A stretch of 64,000 nucleotides of DNA from Actimicrobium sp. CCC2.4 (GTDB lineage Bacteria; Pseudomonadota; Gammaproteobacteria; Burkholderiales; Burkholderiaceae_D), in the NCBI RefSeq assembly GCF_034347385.1, contig NZ_CP133777.1, positions 1,612,001 to 1,676,000 of the forward strand, in the 5' to 3' direction. The first letter of the stretch is position 1. Every line of letters begins with the position of its first letter. Below, one piece after another: positions 18,706-27,982 of this stretch. Both the position numbers and the translations under genes were made by a program. The notes under the pieces are model-generated. The model worked only from the letters and a program-made list of their open reading frames with translations. It was not told where the DNA came from and made no database searches.

Positions 18706-19797
18706 TCATGCCTGCGGGATGGATGGCTTGTCACGGATGAGCGACACCACAAGAGTGATGATGGTCAGCGGCACCACGAAACCGAGCATGACTGACGAGA
18801 AGCCGGTCAGCGTTTCGTGCTGCTGTGACGCCAGGATCAGGTAGGCCACATACGCGACGTAGTACGCCAGGAAAACGCCACCTTCCCAGCGTGCGATTTC
18901 GCGACCACTCAGGAACACCGGCAGACAGGCCAGTAGCGCCGCCAGCATGACCCAGATATCAAATGACATCACCGACGGCCCCAGCGGCAATCCGGACGCA
19001 CCCGACGCCAGGCTGGCCAATCCCAGGCAGCCCAGCAGGTTGAAGGTGCAACTACCGACCACGTTGCCCACGGCGATGTCGCGCTCTCCCTTGAACGCAG
19101 CGGTGATCGAGGTGGCCAACTCGGGCATCGATGTGCCTGCCGCGACAATAGTCAGACCGATCACGAGGTCGCTGACACCGAGCGCCTTGGCGAACACCAC
19201 GGAAGCCGAGACCAGCCAGTCCGAACCGAGTACGAGCAGCACCAGACCGGCCAGGATCAAGGCAGTCTGGGCTGGCCATTTGGCATCCCAGGCATGCGCG
19301 CTGGCCGGCTTCAATTCGCTATCGAATTGACTGGCCCCGGCCGATGAGGCGCGGCGCGATTGCACTATCAGGAATACGGTATAGACCACCACCAGCGTCA
19401 GGAGCAGGGCACCATCCCACCGGCTGAGCGTGCCATCCAGGCCGAGCGCCACTAGCAGCAAGGCCGAACCGATCATGATCGGAACCTCCTGACGGATCAG
19501 CTGGCTATGGACGACCAATGGTGCCACCAGTGCGCTGAGGCCGAGAATGAACAGCACGTTGAAGATATTGCTACCCACGACGTTGCCGACGGCAATCGCG
19601 GTCTGGCCGCTGAGTACCGCGCCGGTCGACACGGCCATCTCGGGAGCGCTGGTACCGAAGGCGACGATGGTAAGGCCCACCACCAGTGGCGATATCCCGA
19701 ACGACAGCGCCAGTTTCGATGCCCCGCGTACCAGGGAGTCGGCACCGACGACCAGCGCAACGAGACCCGCGATAAAAAGAAGGGATTGCATCAACAT
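18706..19797 (-). CDS. Calcium/sodium antiporter (CaCA family, YrbG-like)
   Basis: This 363-residue integral membrane protein has the two alpha-repeat signatures of the Ca2+/cation antiporter family, VAFGTSAPEMAVSTG and VAAGTSMPELATSI, each followed by a GNVVGSNIFN or GNVVGSCTFN segment. Ten or so hydrophobic helices surround them. It is expected to exchange Ca2+ for Na+ or H+ across the inner membrane. It has no clear operon partner, lying convergent with the VOC gene. Confidence 0.92.
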   Translation of the reverse strand: MLMQSLLFIAGLVALVVGADSLVRGASKLALSFGISPLVVGLTIVAFGTSAPEMAVSTGAVLSGQTAIAVGNVVGSNIFNVLFILGLSALVAPLVVHSQLIRQEVPIMIGSALLLVALGLDGTLSRWDGALLLTLVVVYTVFLIVQSRRASSAGASQFDSELKPASAHAWDAKWPAQTALILAGLVLLVLGSDWLVSASVVFAKALGVSDLVIGLTIVAAGTSMPELATSITAAFKGERDIAVGNVVGSCTFNLLGCLGLASLASGASGLPLGPSVMSFDIWVMLAALLACLPVFLSGREIARWEGGVFLAYYVAYVAYLILASQQHETLTGFSSVMLGFVVPLTIITLVVSLIRDKPSIPQA

Positions 19798-19960
19798 GAA
19801 GAACTTTCAGAAAGCGGGGATCAAGACGATCGCCCGGCGGGTTGCCGGCACCTTACCCGAGACGGTGAAAACAACCAACACGGAAACCGGAATGGAAGCT
19901 GCGGCTTGTGCAACGCCCTACACGCTTTGATGCACATCACATCCCGAAGGATTCCGCAGT

Positions 19961-19984
19961 GTGGGCACAGCATCATGTGCCCAC
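19961..19984. repeat. 8-bp inverted repeat downstream of cobA
   Basis: GTGGGCAC and GTGCCCAC flank an 8-base loop, about 78 bases beyond the cobA stop in the direction of cys-operon transcription. It lacks a T-run. It may cap the 3' end of the cys mRNA. The remaining bases between 19798 and 20061 show no supported gene. Confidence 0.4.
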
Positions 19985-20061
19985 GCGCGCGACCCGGTGA
20001 TGCTGGTTATCTCCGTCGGTCGGCGGTGCATTTGCGTGGACACGATACCTGCATACCCACC

Positions 20062-20772
20062 CTACACCTCACGCGCCGCCATCGCCGCACCAATCATCAT
20101 CAGCACCGGTCCGCTGCATTTGGCCAGGCCGTCTTCGAGCTGGCTCAGTGGCAGCCGGTAGATATGCTCGTCGGCGCGGCTGCAGTTTTCCACCACGATC
20201 ACCGGGGTGTCGGGTGGATGACCCAGCGCCAGCAGGTTGCGTGCGGTCTTCACGGCTTCGCGCCCGCCCATGTACTGCACCAGCGTGTCGCAGGCCGGCA
20301 GGGTGGTTTGATCGGGCATGTCGGGTGCGGTGCTGGACGTGAAAAACGCGACGCTGCGGGCGATACCGCGTCGGGTCAGCGGTTGCTTGCTTGATGCCGC
20401 CGCTGCCAGCGCTGCGGTGATACCCGGCACCACCGCGCATTCAATGCCGTGCGATTCAATGGCACGCAATTCTTCATCGGCCCGACCGAACAGCATCGGG
20501 TCGCCACCTTTCAGGCGCACCACGCGACGGTATTTGGCGGCGGCGTCGATGATTTGCTGGTTGATTATCGGCTGGGCCATCGAGCGCAGGCCGCAGCGCT
20601 TGCCGACCGCGATCAGCACCGCTTGCGGACACAGCGCCAGCATGTCTTCGGTAACGAGGGCGTCATACAGCACGACCTCGGCCTCGGCCAGCAAGCGCGC
20701 ACCGCGCACCGTGATCAGGTCAGCCGCACCCGGGCCGGCCCCGACCAGCCAGACCTTACCGTAGATCGTCAC
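20062..20772 (-). CDS. cobA: Uroporphyrinogen-III C-methyltransferase
   Basis: The 236-residue protein carries the SAM-dependent tetrapyrrole methylase signatures VWLVGAGPGAADLITVRGA near the N-terminus, VRLKGGDPMLFGRADEE and VVPGITAALAAAA. It makes precorrin-2, the siroheme precursor. It follows cysN by only 4 bases and is the last gene of the sulfate operon, so siroheme supply is co-expressed with the siroheme enzyme CysI. It lacks the CysG dehydrogenase/chelatase domain, so precorrin-2 oxidation and iron insertion must be done by other proteins, plausibly including the CbiX-like protein at 8.1 kb. Confidence 0.95.
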   Translation of the reverse strand: MTIYGKVWLVGAGPGAADLITVRGARLLAEAEVVLYDALVTEDMLALCPQAVLIAVGKRCGLRSMAQPIINQQIIDAAAKYRRVVRLKGGDPMLFGRADEELRAIESHGIECAVVPGITAALAAAASSKQPLTRRGIARSVAFFTSSTAPDMPDQTTLPACDTLVQYMGGREAVKTARNLLALGHPPDTPVIVVENCSRADEHIYRLPLSQLEDGLAKCSGPVLMMIGAAMAAREV

Positions 20773-20776
20773 CGCT

Positions 20777-22102
20777 TCAGGCCAGACGGATCATGCCGGC
20801 GGCCACCGTCTGATGCGTGACTTCATCGATCAGGATGAAGGCACCCGTGGCGCGGATGTCGTCATAGGCGTCGGCGGCCAGCGGTTGCTGGACGGTCAGG
20901 CTGATGCTGGCGATGTCGTTGAGTGTCAGGCCGGTGGCAGGACGTTTTTCCTGGGTATTGATATCGAGCAGCGTATCGACGCCGGTGACCTTGGCCGCGA
21001 CCTGGCGGGTGGTGTGCTTGAGCCAGTACTTGCGCCGCATGTCGAGCGGTTCTTCGGACAGCCAGCAGACGTCGGCAATGACGTTCTTGAGCAGTGTGGC
21101 CGGACGATCAGCCGAGACGATCATGTCGCCGCGCGAGATGTCGACATGCTCGTTGAGCAGCAGTGTGATCGACTGGCCGACTACCGCGGTCGTCAGTGAA
21201 CCGTCGAGCGTGACGATGTCTTTCACGGTTGCGCTCTGGCCGCCTGGTTGCACCGTCAGCTTGTCGCCGACACTGACCTTGCCGGCTTCGATACGGCCCA
21301 TGTAGCCACGGAAATCGTTGGCTTCATGACCGGCATGACGCGCCACCAGTTGCACCGGAAAGCGCAATGGCTCGTCGTGCGATTCATCGTAGACGCTCAA
21401 TGATTCGAGCAGGTCGATCAGCGTCGGTCCCTGATACCACGACAGCTTGTCGCCACGGGTGACGACGTTGTCGCCGGCCAGTGCCGACAGCGGAATCGGC
21501 TTGATGTCTTTCAGGCCCAGCGTGGCAGCGAATTCCATGTAGGCAGCGACGATGCGGTCATAGACTTTCTGGTCGTAATTGACCAGATCCATCTTGTTGA
21601 CGGCGACGACGATATGCTCGATGCGCAGCAGATGAGCGATGGTCGAATGGCGCTTGGTCTGGATCAGCAATTCCACGCTGCCGTCGTCACCCAGCTTCAC
21701 TTTCGAGACATCGATCAGGATGATCACTGCGTCGGCGGTCGATGCACCGGTGACCATGTTGCGGGTGTACTGCTCGTGGCCCGGGGTGTCGGCGATGATG
21801 AACTTGCGCTTCGGTGTCGCAAAATAACGGTACGCCACATCAATCGTGATGCCTTGCTCGCGTTCTGCTTCGAGGCCATCGGTCAGCAGCGACAGGTCGA
21901 TGGTGTCGCCAACGGTGCGCTTGTGCTTGGCGCGTGACATCGCGTCGAGCTGGTCGGCAAAGATGCCCTTGCTGTCGAACAGCAGGCGGCCGATCAGCGT
22001 GCTCTTGCCATCGTCGACCGAGCCGGCGGTAATGAAGCGCAGCAGGCCGCGTTCGGCGGTTTGTTTTGTGGTTGGAGTGGCTGGAGCGACTGCGGCATTC
22101 AT
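20777..22102 (-). CDS. cysN: Sulfate adenylyltransferase subunit 1 (GTPase)
   Basis: A 441-residue EF-Tu-like GTPase with G1 GSVDDGKSTLIGRLL, G3 DTPGHEQYTRNMV and G4 NKMDLV, then two beta-barrel domains. It couples GTP hydrolysis to APS formation from sulfate and ATP by CysD. There is no fused CysC kinase, which agrees with direct APS reduction by the adjacent CysH. Its ATG overlaps the cysD stop codon (TGATG), implying coupled translation. Confidence 0.96.
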   Translation of the reverse strand: MNAAVAPATPTTKQTAERGLLRFITAGSVDDGKSTLIGRLLFDSKGIFADQLDAMSRAKHKRTVGDTIDLSLLTDGLEAEREQGITIDVAYRYFATPKRKFIIADTPGHEQYTRNMVTGASTADAVIILIDVSKVKLGDDGSVELLIQTKRHSTIAHLLRIEHIVVAVNKMDLVNYDQKVYDRIVAAYMEFAATLGLKDIKPIPLSALAGDNVVTRGDKLSWYQGPTLIDLLESLSVYDESHDEPLRFPVQLVARHAGHEANDFRGYMGRIEAGKVSVGDKLTVQPGGQSATVKDIVTLDGSLTTAVVGQSITLLLNEHVDISRGDMIVSADRPATLLKNVIADVCWLSEEPLDMRRKYWLKHTTRQVAAKVTGVDTLLDINTQEKRPATGLTLNDIASISLTVQQPLAADAYDDIRATGAFILIDEVTHQTVAAGMIRLA

Positions 22103-23037
22103 CAGAAATATCCTTCTTTTTTACGTTTTTCCATCGAGGCTTCCGAGGTCTGGTCATCCATCCGTGTCGCGCCGCGTTCGGTGATTTGCGTCACTGCGGT
22201 TTCAGCGATGATCGCGTCGACGGTGTCGGCGTCCGACGCGACCGGGCAGGTGCACGAAATATCGCCGACGGTACGGAAGCGCACCATCATTGTTTCGACT
22301 TTTTCGCCGGGCAGCGGCGGGGTCAGGTCGGTCAGTGGTACCAGCAAGCCGTTGCGCGGAATGACTTCGCGCTCATGCGCAAAATAGATCGGTGGCAGTT
22401 CGAGTTTTTCGCGGGCGATGTATTGCCAGACGTCGAGTTCGGTCCAGTTTGAAATCGGGAACACGCGCATGTTTTCACCGGCATGGACGCGGGTGTTATA
22501 CAGGTCCCACAGTTCCGGGCGCTGGGCTTTCGGATTCCATTGGCCGAATTCGTCGCGGAAGGAAAAAATCCGCTCCTTGGCGCGGGCTTTTTCTTCATCG
22601 CGACGGGCGCCGCCTATGCAGGCGTCGAACTTGTACTTGGCGATGGTTTCGAGCAGCGTTACGGCTTGCGCGGCATTGCGCGAATCGGTGGCTGGATTGC
22701 GCAGGCGCACGGTGCCGCGCTGTATCGAATCTTCGACCGAACCGACGATCAGGCGCTCGCCCAATTCCGCTACGCGCTTGTCGCGGAAGGTGATCACTTC
22801 AGCAAAATTGTGACCGGTATCGATGTGTACCAGCGGGAATGGAAAGGCACCCGGACGGAAGGCTTTCTCGGCCAGGCGCAGCATCACCACCGAGTCTTTG
22901 CCACCTGAAAACAGCAGCGCCGGATTGGCGCATTCGGCAGCGACTTCACGCATGATGTGGATGGCTTCGGATTCGAGCCAGTCAAGATGACGGCTACTTG
23001 CCGCATCGAGAAAAAGGTTTTCGACTGCAGGATTCAT
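22102..23037 (-). CDS. cysD: Sulfate adenylyltransferase subunit 2
   Basis: The 311-residue protein has the PP-loop LFSGGKDSVVMLRLA (about residues 43-57) of ATP pyrophosphatases, and FDACIGGARRDEEKARAKER, HAGENMRVFPISNWTELDVW. With CysN it activates sulfate to adenylylsulfate in the cytoplasm. It lies 51 bases after cysH and overlaps cysN by one base. Confidence 0.96.
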   Translation of the reverse strand: MNPAVENLFLDAASSRHLDWLESEAIHIMREVAAECANPALLFSGGKDSVVMLRLAEKAFRPGAFPFPLVHIDTGHNFAEVITFRDKRVAELGERLIVGSVEDSIQRGTVRLRNPATDSRNAAQAVTLLETIAKYKFDACIGGARRDEEKARAKERIFSFRDEFGQWNPKAQRPELWDLYNTRVHAGENMRVFPISNWTELDVWQYIAREKLELPPIYFAHEREVIPRNGLLVPLTDLTPPLPGEKVETMMVRFRTVGDISCTCPVASDADTVDAIIAETAVTQITERGATRMDDQTSEASMEKRKKEGYF

Positions 23038-23088
23038 GGTGTCTTTACTAGGTAAGTTGTTGGGTCACGCTGTTGCTTGGGTGGCTGC

Positions 23089-23814
23089 TCAGGTGGCTGG
23101 TTTGATCCGGATGAGCTTGCCATCGACTACATGCAAACCGCATTCCTTCGAGTCCGGGTTTTCCCACCACCAGCGACCGGCACGCACATCTTCGCCAGGT
23201 TCGATGGCGCGGGTGCACGGCTCGCAACCGATAGACGGATAACCGCGATCATGCAGCGGGTTATACGGCACGTTGTTGTCGCGGATGTATTTCCAGACAT
23301 CGGCTTCGGACCAGTCCGCCAGCGGATTGAACTTGGTCATGTCGTGCGCTTCATCGCGTTCCTGCACGTCGAGTTCGGCGCGGGTGCTGGACTGGGCGCG
23401 GCGCTGGCCGGTCACCCAGGCGGTATTGCCGGCCAGGGCGCGATTGAGCGGATCGACCTTGCGGATGCGGCAGCATTCCTTGCGCAGATCCACGCTGTCA
23501 TAAAAGCCATTGAGCCCGTTGTTCTGGACGTAGGCATCGACGGCGACCGGATCCGGTTTCATGCGCAGGACCTCGTACGCGTAGTGGTCCTTGATCGTGT
23601 CGAGCATGCCTAATGTTTCAGCATGCAGGCGGCCGGTCTCCAGCGTGAAGATGCTGACCGGCAGACCGGTGCGCAGGATCATGTCGGTCAGGACCATGTC
23701 TTCGGCGGCCAGGCTGGAGGCAAACACGGCCGGCGAAAAATCGACGGCGATGCGACCCAGCGTGGCCTTGGTGGCGGCGACCAGATTATCGTAGTCGGTT
23801 GGCGCGGCGCTCAT
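23089..23814 (-). CDS. cysH: Assimilatory adenylylsulfate (APS) reductase, Fe-S type
   Basis: A 241-residue CysH-family protein with PP-loop-like ASSLAAEDMVLTDM and the C-terminal catalytic KECGLHV. It also has the cysteine pairs CCRIRK and CEPC that bind a [4Fe-4S] cluster in APS reductases but are absent from PAPS reductases such as E. coli CysH. It should therefore reduce APS directly to sulfite using thioredoxin. It overlaps the DUF934 gene by 4 bases. Confidence 0.93.
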   Translation of the reverse strand: MSAAPTDYDNLVAATKATLGRIAVDFSPAVFASSLAAEDMVLTDMILRTGLPVSIFTLETGRLHAETLGMLDTIKDHYAYEVLRMKPDPVAVDAYVQNNGLNGFYDSVDLRKECCRIRKVDPLNRALAGNTAWVTGQRRAQSSTRAELDVQERDEAHDMTKFNPLADWSEADVWKYIRDNNVPYNPLHDRGYPSIGCEPCTRAIEPGEDVRAGRWWWENPDSKECGLHVVDGKLIRIKPAT

Positions 23815-24332
23815 GATGCGGCGACCGGCCGGTGGGCGCGCCGGAACAGCGGCGTCTTCTGATCCAGCGAGGTCTGGTACGACTCCGAGAAATCGGTCAG
23901 GCCCTTGAGTGCATCATGGATGCTGCGGTCTTCGCGCGTGGCGAAGGCATCGAAACCGACCCGGCTCATGTAGAACAGCTGGTCGCGCAGCACATCGCCA
24001 ATGGCGCGCAGTTCGCCTTCATAGCCCATGCGGGCGCGCAGGTTGTAGGCCGTCGAATAACCGCGGCCATCGGCAAATTTCGGGAAGTCGACGGCGATGA
24101 CGGCGAAGCAGCCGAGGTCGTCCTTGATGTCTTCGGCACGTTCGCTGCTGGCCAGCCAGACACCGAGTTCGGTGCGGCCGGCGAGTTCTTCACGACGGGC
24201 TTGCCAGACGCTCAGCGGCACGATGACTTTGCCGGCGGGCAGGGCGATGGTCTCGGCGGTGTCGCCTTCGGCCAGGCGCAGTACGGTCCAGTCGTCGCTG
24301 ACGACCGTGCGGTGTTTGATGATGTCACGCAT
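23811..24332 (-). CDS. DUF934 family protein of the sulfite-reduction operon
   Basis: This 173-residue protein (MRDIIKHRTVVSDDW) belongs to DUF934, typically encoded between a ferredoxin-type sulfite/nitrite reductase and CysH in proteobacteria. Visible conserved stretches are VWLASSERAEDIKDDLGCF, IAVDFPKFADGRGYSTA and LRAIGDVLRDQLFYMSRVGF. It overlaps both neighbours (8 bases with cysI, 4 with cysH). An accessory or electron-transfer-related role in sulfite reduction is inferred only from this context. The start at 24332 is preferred over 24461, which would overlap cysI deeply. Confidence 0.88.
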   Translation of the reverse strand: MRDIIKHRTVVSDDWTVLRLAEGDTAETIALPAGKVIVPLSVWQARREELAGRTELGVWLASSERAEDIKDDLGCFAVIAVDFPKFADGRGYSTAYNLRARMGYEGELRAIGDVLRDQLFYMSRVGFDAFATREDRSIHDALKGLTDFSESYQTSLDQKTPLFRRAHRPVAAS

Positions 24333-26022
24333 GGGCGTCTTCTCCGGCGATGTGATGTTTGGTTTTGATCGGGGTCGCGTAGACGTGTTCCTTGAACGGG
24401 GCGACGCCGACACGGCGGGTGGTGTCGATGAAGCGTTCGTCTTCGTAGCGGTCGCGCACATAGACTTCCAGCAGTCGTTCGATGACGGTCGGCATTTGCT
24501 GTGCCGAGAACGACGGGCCGATGATTTTGCCGATCGAACTTTCGTTGCCTTGCGCGCCGCCTATCGAGACCTGGTAAAACTCGGCACCGTCCTTGTCGAC
24601 ACCGAGGATGCCGATATTGCCGACATGATGGTGACCGCAGGCGTTGATGCAACCCGAGATATTGAGTTCGATTTCGCCGATGTCATGCTGGAAGTCGAGG
24701 TTGTCGAAACGCTCGGAAATGGCCGCGGCAATCGGGATCGACTTGGCATTGGCCAGCGAGCAGAAATCGCCACCGGGGCAGCAGATGATATCGGTCAGCA
24801 GGCCGATGTTCGGCGTGGCCAGGCCGTGTGCCTTGGCTTGCTTGAACAGTTCGGGCAGTTCGGATTGGCGGACATCGGCCAGCACCAGATTCTGTTCGTG
24901 CGTGACGCGGATTTCGCCGAAGCTGAAGCGGTCCGCCATCCGGGCGATGAAGTCCATCTGCTCGGCGGTGGCGTCGCCGGGCGGCACGCCGGTCTTTTTG
25001 AGGGACAGCAAGACGATCGCATAGCCCGGCACTTTGTGCGCCTTGACGTTGCGGCGGGTCCAGGCACCGAAGGCCTTGTCGCTGGTCTTCAGGGCCGTGA
25101 TGTCGGCATCGTCGCCGGCCAGCTTTGCGTAGCCGTGCGGTACGAAGTACGACGCGACGCGGTCGAATTCTTCTTGTGTGAGCGTGCTCGGGCCGTCTTT
25201 CAGGTCGACCCATTCGGCCTCGACCTGACGCTGGAATTCTTCGATGCCGATGGCCTTGACGAGGATTTTGATGCGCGCCTTGTAGATATTGTCGCGCCGG
25301 CCATGCTGGTTGTAGACGCGCATGATCGCTTCGGTGTAGGTCAGCATGTGCCGCCATGGCAGGAAGTCGCAGACCACGCTGCCGAGGATAGGCGTGCGGC
25401 CCATGCCGCCACCGGCCATCACGCGCAGGCCGAGTTCGCCGTCGGCGTTGGTCAGGACCGTGAAGCCGATGTCATGTACGGCAGTGGCGGCGCGGTCTTC
25501 GATGGCACCATTGAAGGCCAGCTTGAACTTGCGCGGCAGGTAGGCAAACTCCGGATGAAAGGTGCTCCACTGGCGCATGATTTCGGCCAGCGGGCGCGGG
25601 TCGATCAGCTCGTCGGCGGCGACGCCGCAGTATTCGTCGGAGGTGATATTGCGGATGCAATTGCCCGAGGTCTGGATCGCATGCATCTCGACCGAGGCCA
25701 GGTCGGCCAGGATCTGCGGCGTATCTTCGAGATTGATCCAGTTGTACTGGATATTCTGACGCGTCGTGAAGTGGCCGTAGCCGCGGTCATACTTGCGGGC
25801 GATCTCGGCAAACATGCGCATCTGGTCCGACGACAGCATGCCGTACGGGACGGCCACGCGCAGCATGTACGCATGACGTTGCATGTACAGGCCATTTTGC
25901 AGGCGCAGCGGTTTGAATTCTTCTTCGGTCAGTTCGTCGGCAATGCGGCGACGGACTTGATCGGCATATTGTGCGATGCGTTCCTTGACGATCTGGTGGT
26001 CGTATTGGTCGTAGTGATACAT
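24325..26022 (-). CDS. cysI: Siroheme nitrite/sulfite reductase (sulfite reductase hemoprotein)
   Basis: The protein has 565 residues from MYHYDQYDHQIVKERI, with AGGAT upstream of the start. It contains two ferredoxin-like half domains (YGHFTTRQNIQYNWI, GEIRVTHEQNLVLADV) and the siroheme/[4Fe-4S] cysteines in CCPGGDFCSLANAKS and ISGCINACGHHHVGN. It reduces sulfite to sulfide in six electrons. No CysJ flavoprotein is encoded nearby, so the electron donor is probably ferredoxin or an unlinked reductase. Confidence 0.94.
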   Translation of the reverse strand: MYHYDQYDHQIVKERIAQYADQVRRRIADELTEEEFKPLRLQNGLYMQRHAYMLRVAVPYGMLSSDQMRMFAEIARKYDRGYGHFTTRQNIQYNWINLEDTPQILADLASVEMHAIQTSGNCIRNITSDEYCGVAADELIDPRPLAEIMRQWSTFHPEFAYLPRKFKLAFNGAIEDRAATAVHDIGFTVLTNADGELGLRVMAGGGMGRTPILGSVVCDFLPWRHMLTYTEAIMRVYNQHGRRDNIYKARIKILVKAIGIEEFQRQVEAEWVDLKDGPSTLTQEEFDRVASYFVPHGYAKLAGDDADITALKTSDKAFGAWTRRNVKAHKVPGYAIVLLSLKKTGVPPGDATAEQMDFIARMADRFSFGEIRVTHEQNLVLADVRQSELPELFKQAKAHGLATPNIGLLTDIICCPGGDFCSLANAKSIPIAAAISERFDNLDFQHDIGEIELNISGCINACGHHHVGNIGILGVDKDGAEFYQVSIGGAQGNESSIGKIIGPSFSAQQMPTVIERLLEVYVRDRYEDERFIDTTRRVGVAPFKEHVYATPIKTKHHIAGEDAHA

Positions 26023-26089
26023 CGTGGATCCTGTCTTCAAATGATACGAAATGAGGTGATGACCGCGCGTCTGAACGCTGTGCGGTGGC

Positions 26090-26863
26090 CTAGAACACCA
26101 GCTTGAATGCGACTCCGGTCAGGGTGACGGCCAGCAGGCCGCGCAATAGTTTGTCCGGTACGGCACGTGCTGCCAGCGATCCGATCGTAATGCCCGGCAC
26201 CGAACCGATCAGCAGCATGATGAGCAATGCCCAGTTGATCGATCCTATCCACCAGTGGCCTAGCGCGGCGATGGCCGTCAATGGTACGGCATAGGCAATG
26301 TCAGTGCCGGCAATTTCTGCCGGCTTGAGTTTCGGATACAGCAGCACCAGCAGCGTGGCACCGACGGCACCGGCACCAATCGATGAAATCGTCACCAGCG
26401 TGCCGAGCACGACACCGGCGATGATGGTGGCGTTGGCCTGGCGGGAACCTTCGAGCTGGTATTGCGGGTGCGCTGCCATCCAGCGCTGCATGCGGGTGCG
26501 GAACAGGATCGCTATCACGGTCAGCATTACCGAGCCGGCGATCGAATAGCGGATGATCTGGCCGATGGACTCGTCGAGTCCGCCAAAGTGCTTCAGCGCC
26601 AGCGTAGTCAGTACGGCGGCCGGCAGCGCGCCGAGGCACAGGCGGCGCACGATGTCCCAATGGACATTACCGCGAAAACGATGCGCGAACGTGCCGGCGA
26701 CTTTGGTGGCCGAGGCGAACGCCAGATCGGTGCCGACTGCTACCGTGGGCGAGATGCCGAACATGAGCGTCAGTAGTGGTGTCATCAGCGATCCGCCGCC
26801 GACACCTGTCAGGCCAACCAGCAAACCCACTGCAAAACCGGAAACTATATAAGAAAGAGTCAT
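26090..26863 (-). CDS. TSUP (TauE/SafE) family membrane permease
   Basis: A 257-residue protein with about eight hydrophobic helices in two repeated halves, opening SYIVSGFAVGLLVGLTGVGG and containing LGTLVTISSIGAGAVGATL. TSUP proteins export or import sulfur-containing anions. Its position at the head of the cys operon, 67 bases before cysI, suggests sulfate or sulfite movement. AGGAT precedes the ATG. It is divergent from cysB. Confidence 0.9.
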   Translation of the reverse strand: MTLSYIVSGFAVGLLVGLTGVGGGSLMTPLLTLMFGISPTVAVGTDLAFASATKVAGTFAHRFRGNVHWDIVRRLCLGALPAAVLTTLALKHFGGLDESIGQIIRYSIAGSVMLTVIAILFRTRMQRWMAAHPQYQLEGSRQANATIIAGVVLGTLVTISSIGAGAVGATLLVLLYPKLKPAEIAGTDIAYAVPLTAIAALGHWWIGSINWALLIMLLIGSVPGITIGSLAARAVPDKLLRGLLAVTLTGVAFKLVF

Positions 26864-26930
26864 GACATCCTGATCAAAGTAGCCCGAATCGTAATAAAAT
26901 TCGGCACCATCGCCAACTACAGAGTAACTA

Positions 26931-26961
26931 TTTGCTTATATGCGCTGCAGGCATAAGCAAA
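26931..26961. promoter_or_regulatory. Palindrome between the cys operon and cysB (candidate operator)
   Basis: TTTGCTTAT at 26931-26939 and ATAAGCAAA at 26953-26961 are a perfect 9-bp inverted repeat separated by 13 bases, in the 158-base divergent control region. Its position 61 bases before cysB and about 68 before the TSUP gene suits a LysR-type operator, most simply CysB itself. This is inference from symmetry and context. Confidence 0.55.
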
Positions 26962-27021
26962 CTCGGCGAACTCAACAAATACCCTGTTGCGCCGTCTTGC
27001 CTGATCCATTAGAAAGTCGTC

Positions 27022-27963
27022 ATGAATTTGCATCAATTCCGCTTCGTGCGCGAAGCCGTGCGCCAGAACTACAACCTGACCGAAGCGGCCAAGGCCTTGT
27101 TCACGTCACAGCCGGGCGTCTCGAAAGCCATCATCGAACTCGAGGAAGAACTTGGCGTCGATATCTTCACCCGTCACGGCAAGCGCATTCGCGGCCTGAC
27201 CGAACCGGGCCGCGCAGTGCTCAAGGCGGTCGAAGTCATCATGCAGGAAATCGACAGCCTCAAAAGCATCGGCAAGGAATTCGCCGCCCACGACAGCGGC
27301 AGCTTCACGATCGCCACCACGCACACGCAGGCGCGCTATGCGTTGCCAAAGGTGGTGCAGGCGTTCACACAGCGGTTCCCGAAAGTGCGGCTGTCGCTGT
27401 TGCAGGGCAATCCGAAACAGGTCGCCGACCTGGTACTGAGCGGTCATGCCGACATCGCGCTGGCGACCGAATCGATCACCACCATCGCCGGTCTGGTGTC
27501 GATTCCTTGTTATCAGTGGGAGCACGTGGTGGTGGTGCCGCCCGAGCATCCGCTACTGAAATCGAAGTCACTGACGCTCGACGAGATTGCTGCCTATCCG
27601 CTCATCACGTATGACAGCGCCTTCACCGGCCGCGCCAAGATCGATCACGCTTTCCAGTTGCGCAACCTGAAGCCGGATGTGCTGCTCGAAGCCATCGATG
27701 CCGATGTCATCAAAACCTATGTCGAACTGGGCCTGGGCGTTGGTATCATCGCCGGCATGGCGTACGATGCCGATCGCGATAAAAATCTGCGGATGATCTC
27801 TGCGGGCCACCTGTTCGGCACCAATGTGTCGCGGGTCGCGCTCAAGCAAGGGGCTTATTTGCGCAGCTATGTCTACACGTTCATCGAACTGCTGACGCCG
27901 ACCCTGAACCGCAAACTGATCGAACAGGTCATGAGCGGTGAAAAAGAAATGTATGAACTGTAA
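27022..27963 (+). CDS. cysB: LysR-type transcriptional regulator CysB
   Basis: The 313-residue protein has an N-terminal winged helix (MNLHQFRFVREAVRQNYNLT, TSQPGVSKAIIELEEELGV) and a periplasmic-binding-like effector domain. The N-terminus is characteristic of CysB. It activates sulfate assimilation genes and responds to N-acetylserine/sulfide in studied bacteria. It is divergent from the TSUP-cysI-DUF934-cysH-cysD-cysN-cobA operon it would control. Confidence 0.95.
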   Translation: MNLHQFRFVREAVRQNYNLTEAAKALFTSQPGVSKAIIELEEELGVDIFTRHGKRIRGLTEPGRAVLKAVEVIMQEIDSLKSIGKEFAAHDSGSFTIATTHTQARYALPKVVQAFTQRFPKVRLSLLQGNPKQVADLVLSGHADIALATESITTIAGLVSIPCYQWEHVVVVPPEHPLLKSKSLTLDEIAAYPLITYDSAFTGRAKIDHAFQLRNLKPDVLLEAIDADVIKTYVELGLGVGIIAGMAYDADRDKNLRMISAGHLFGTNVSRVALKQGAYLRSYVYTFIELLTPTLNRKLIEQVMSGEKEMYEL

Positions 27964-27982
27964 TCCGACAATAGAGACCACC

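Noticed and set aside
19796-19930. 44-codon plus-strand frame at the antiporter start
   Set aside because: Overlaps the antiporter start antisense, no family and no ribosome-binding site.
24097-26106. 669-residue plus-strand frame opposite cysI
   Set aside because: cysI on the minus strand has complete siroheme and Fe-S motifs.
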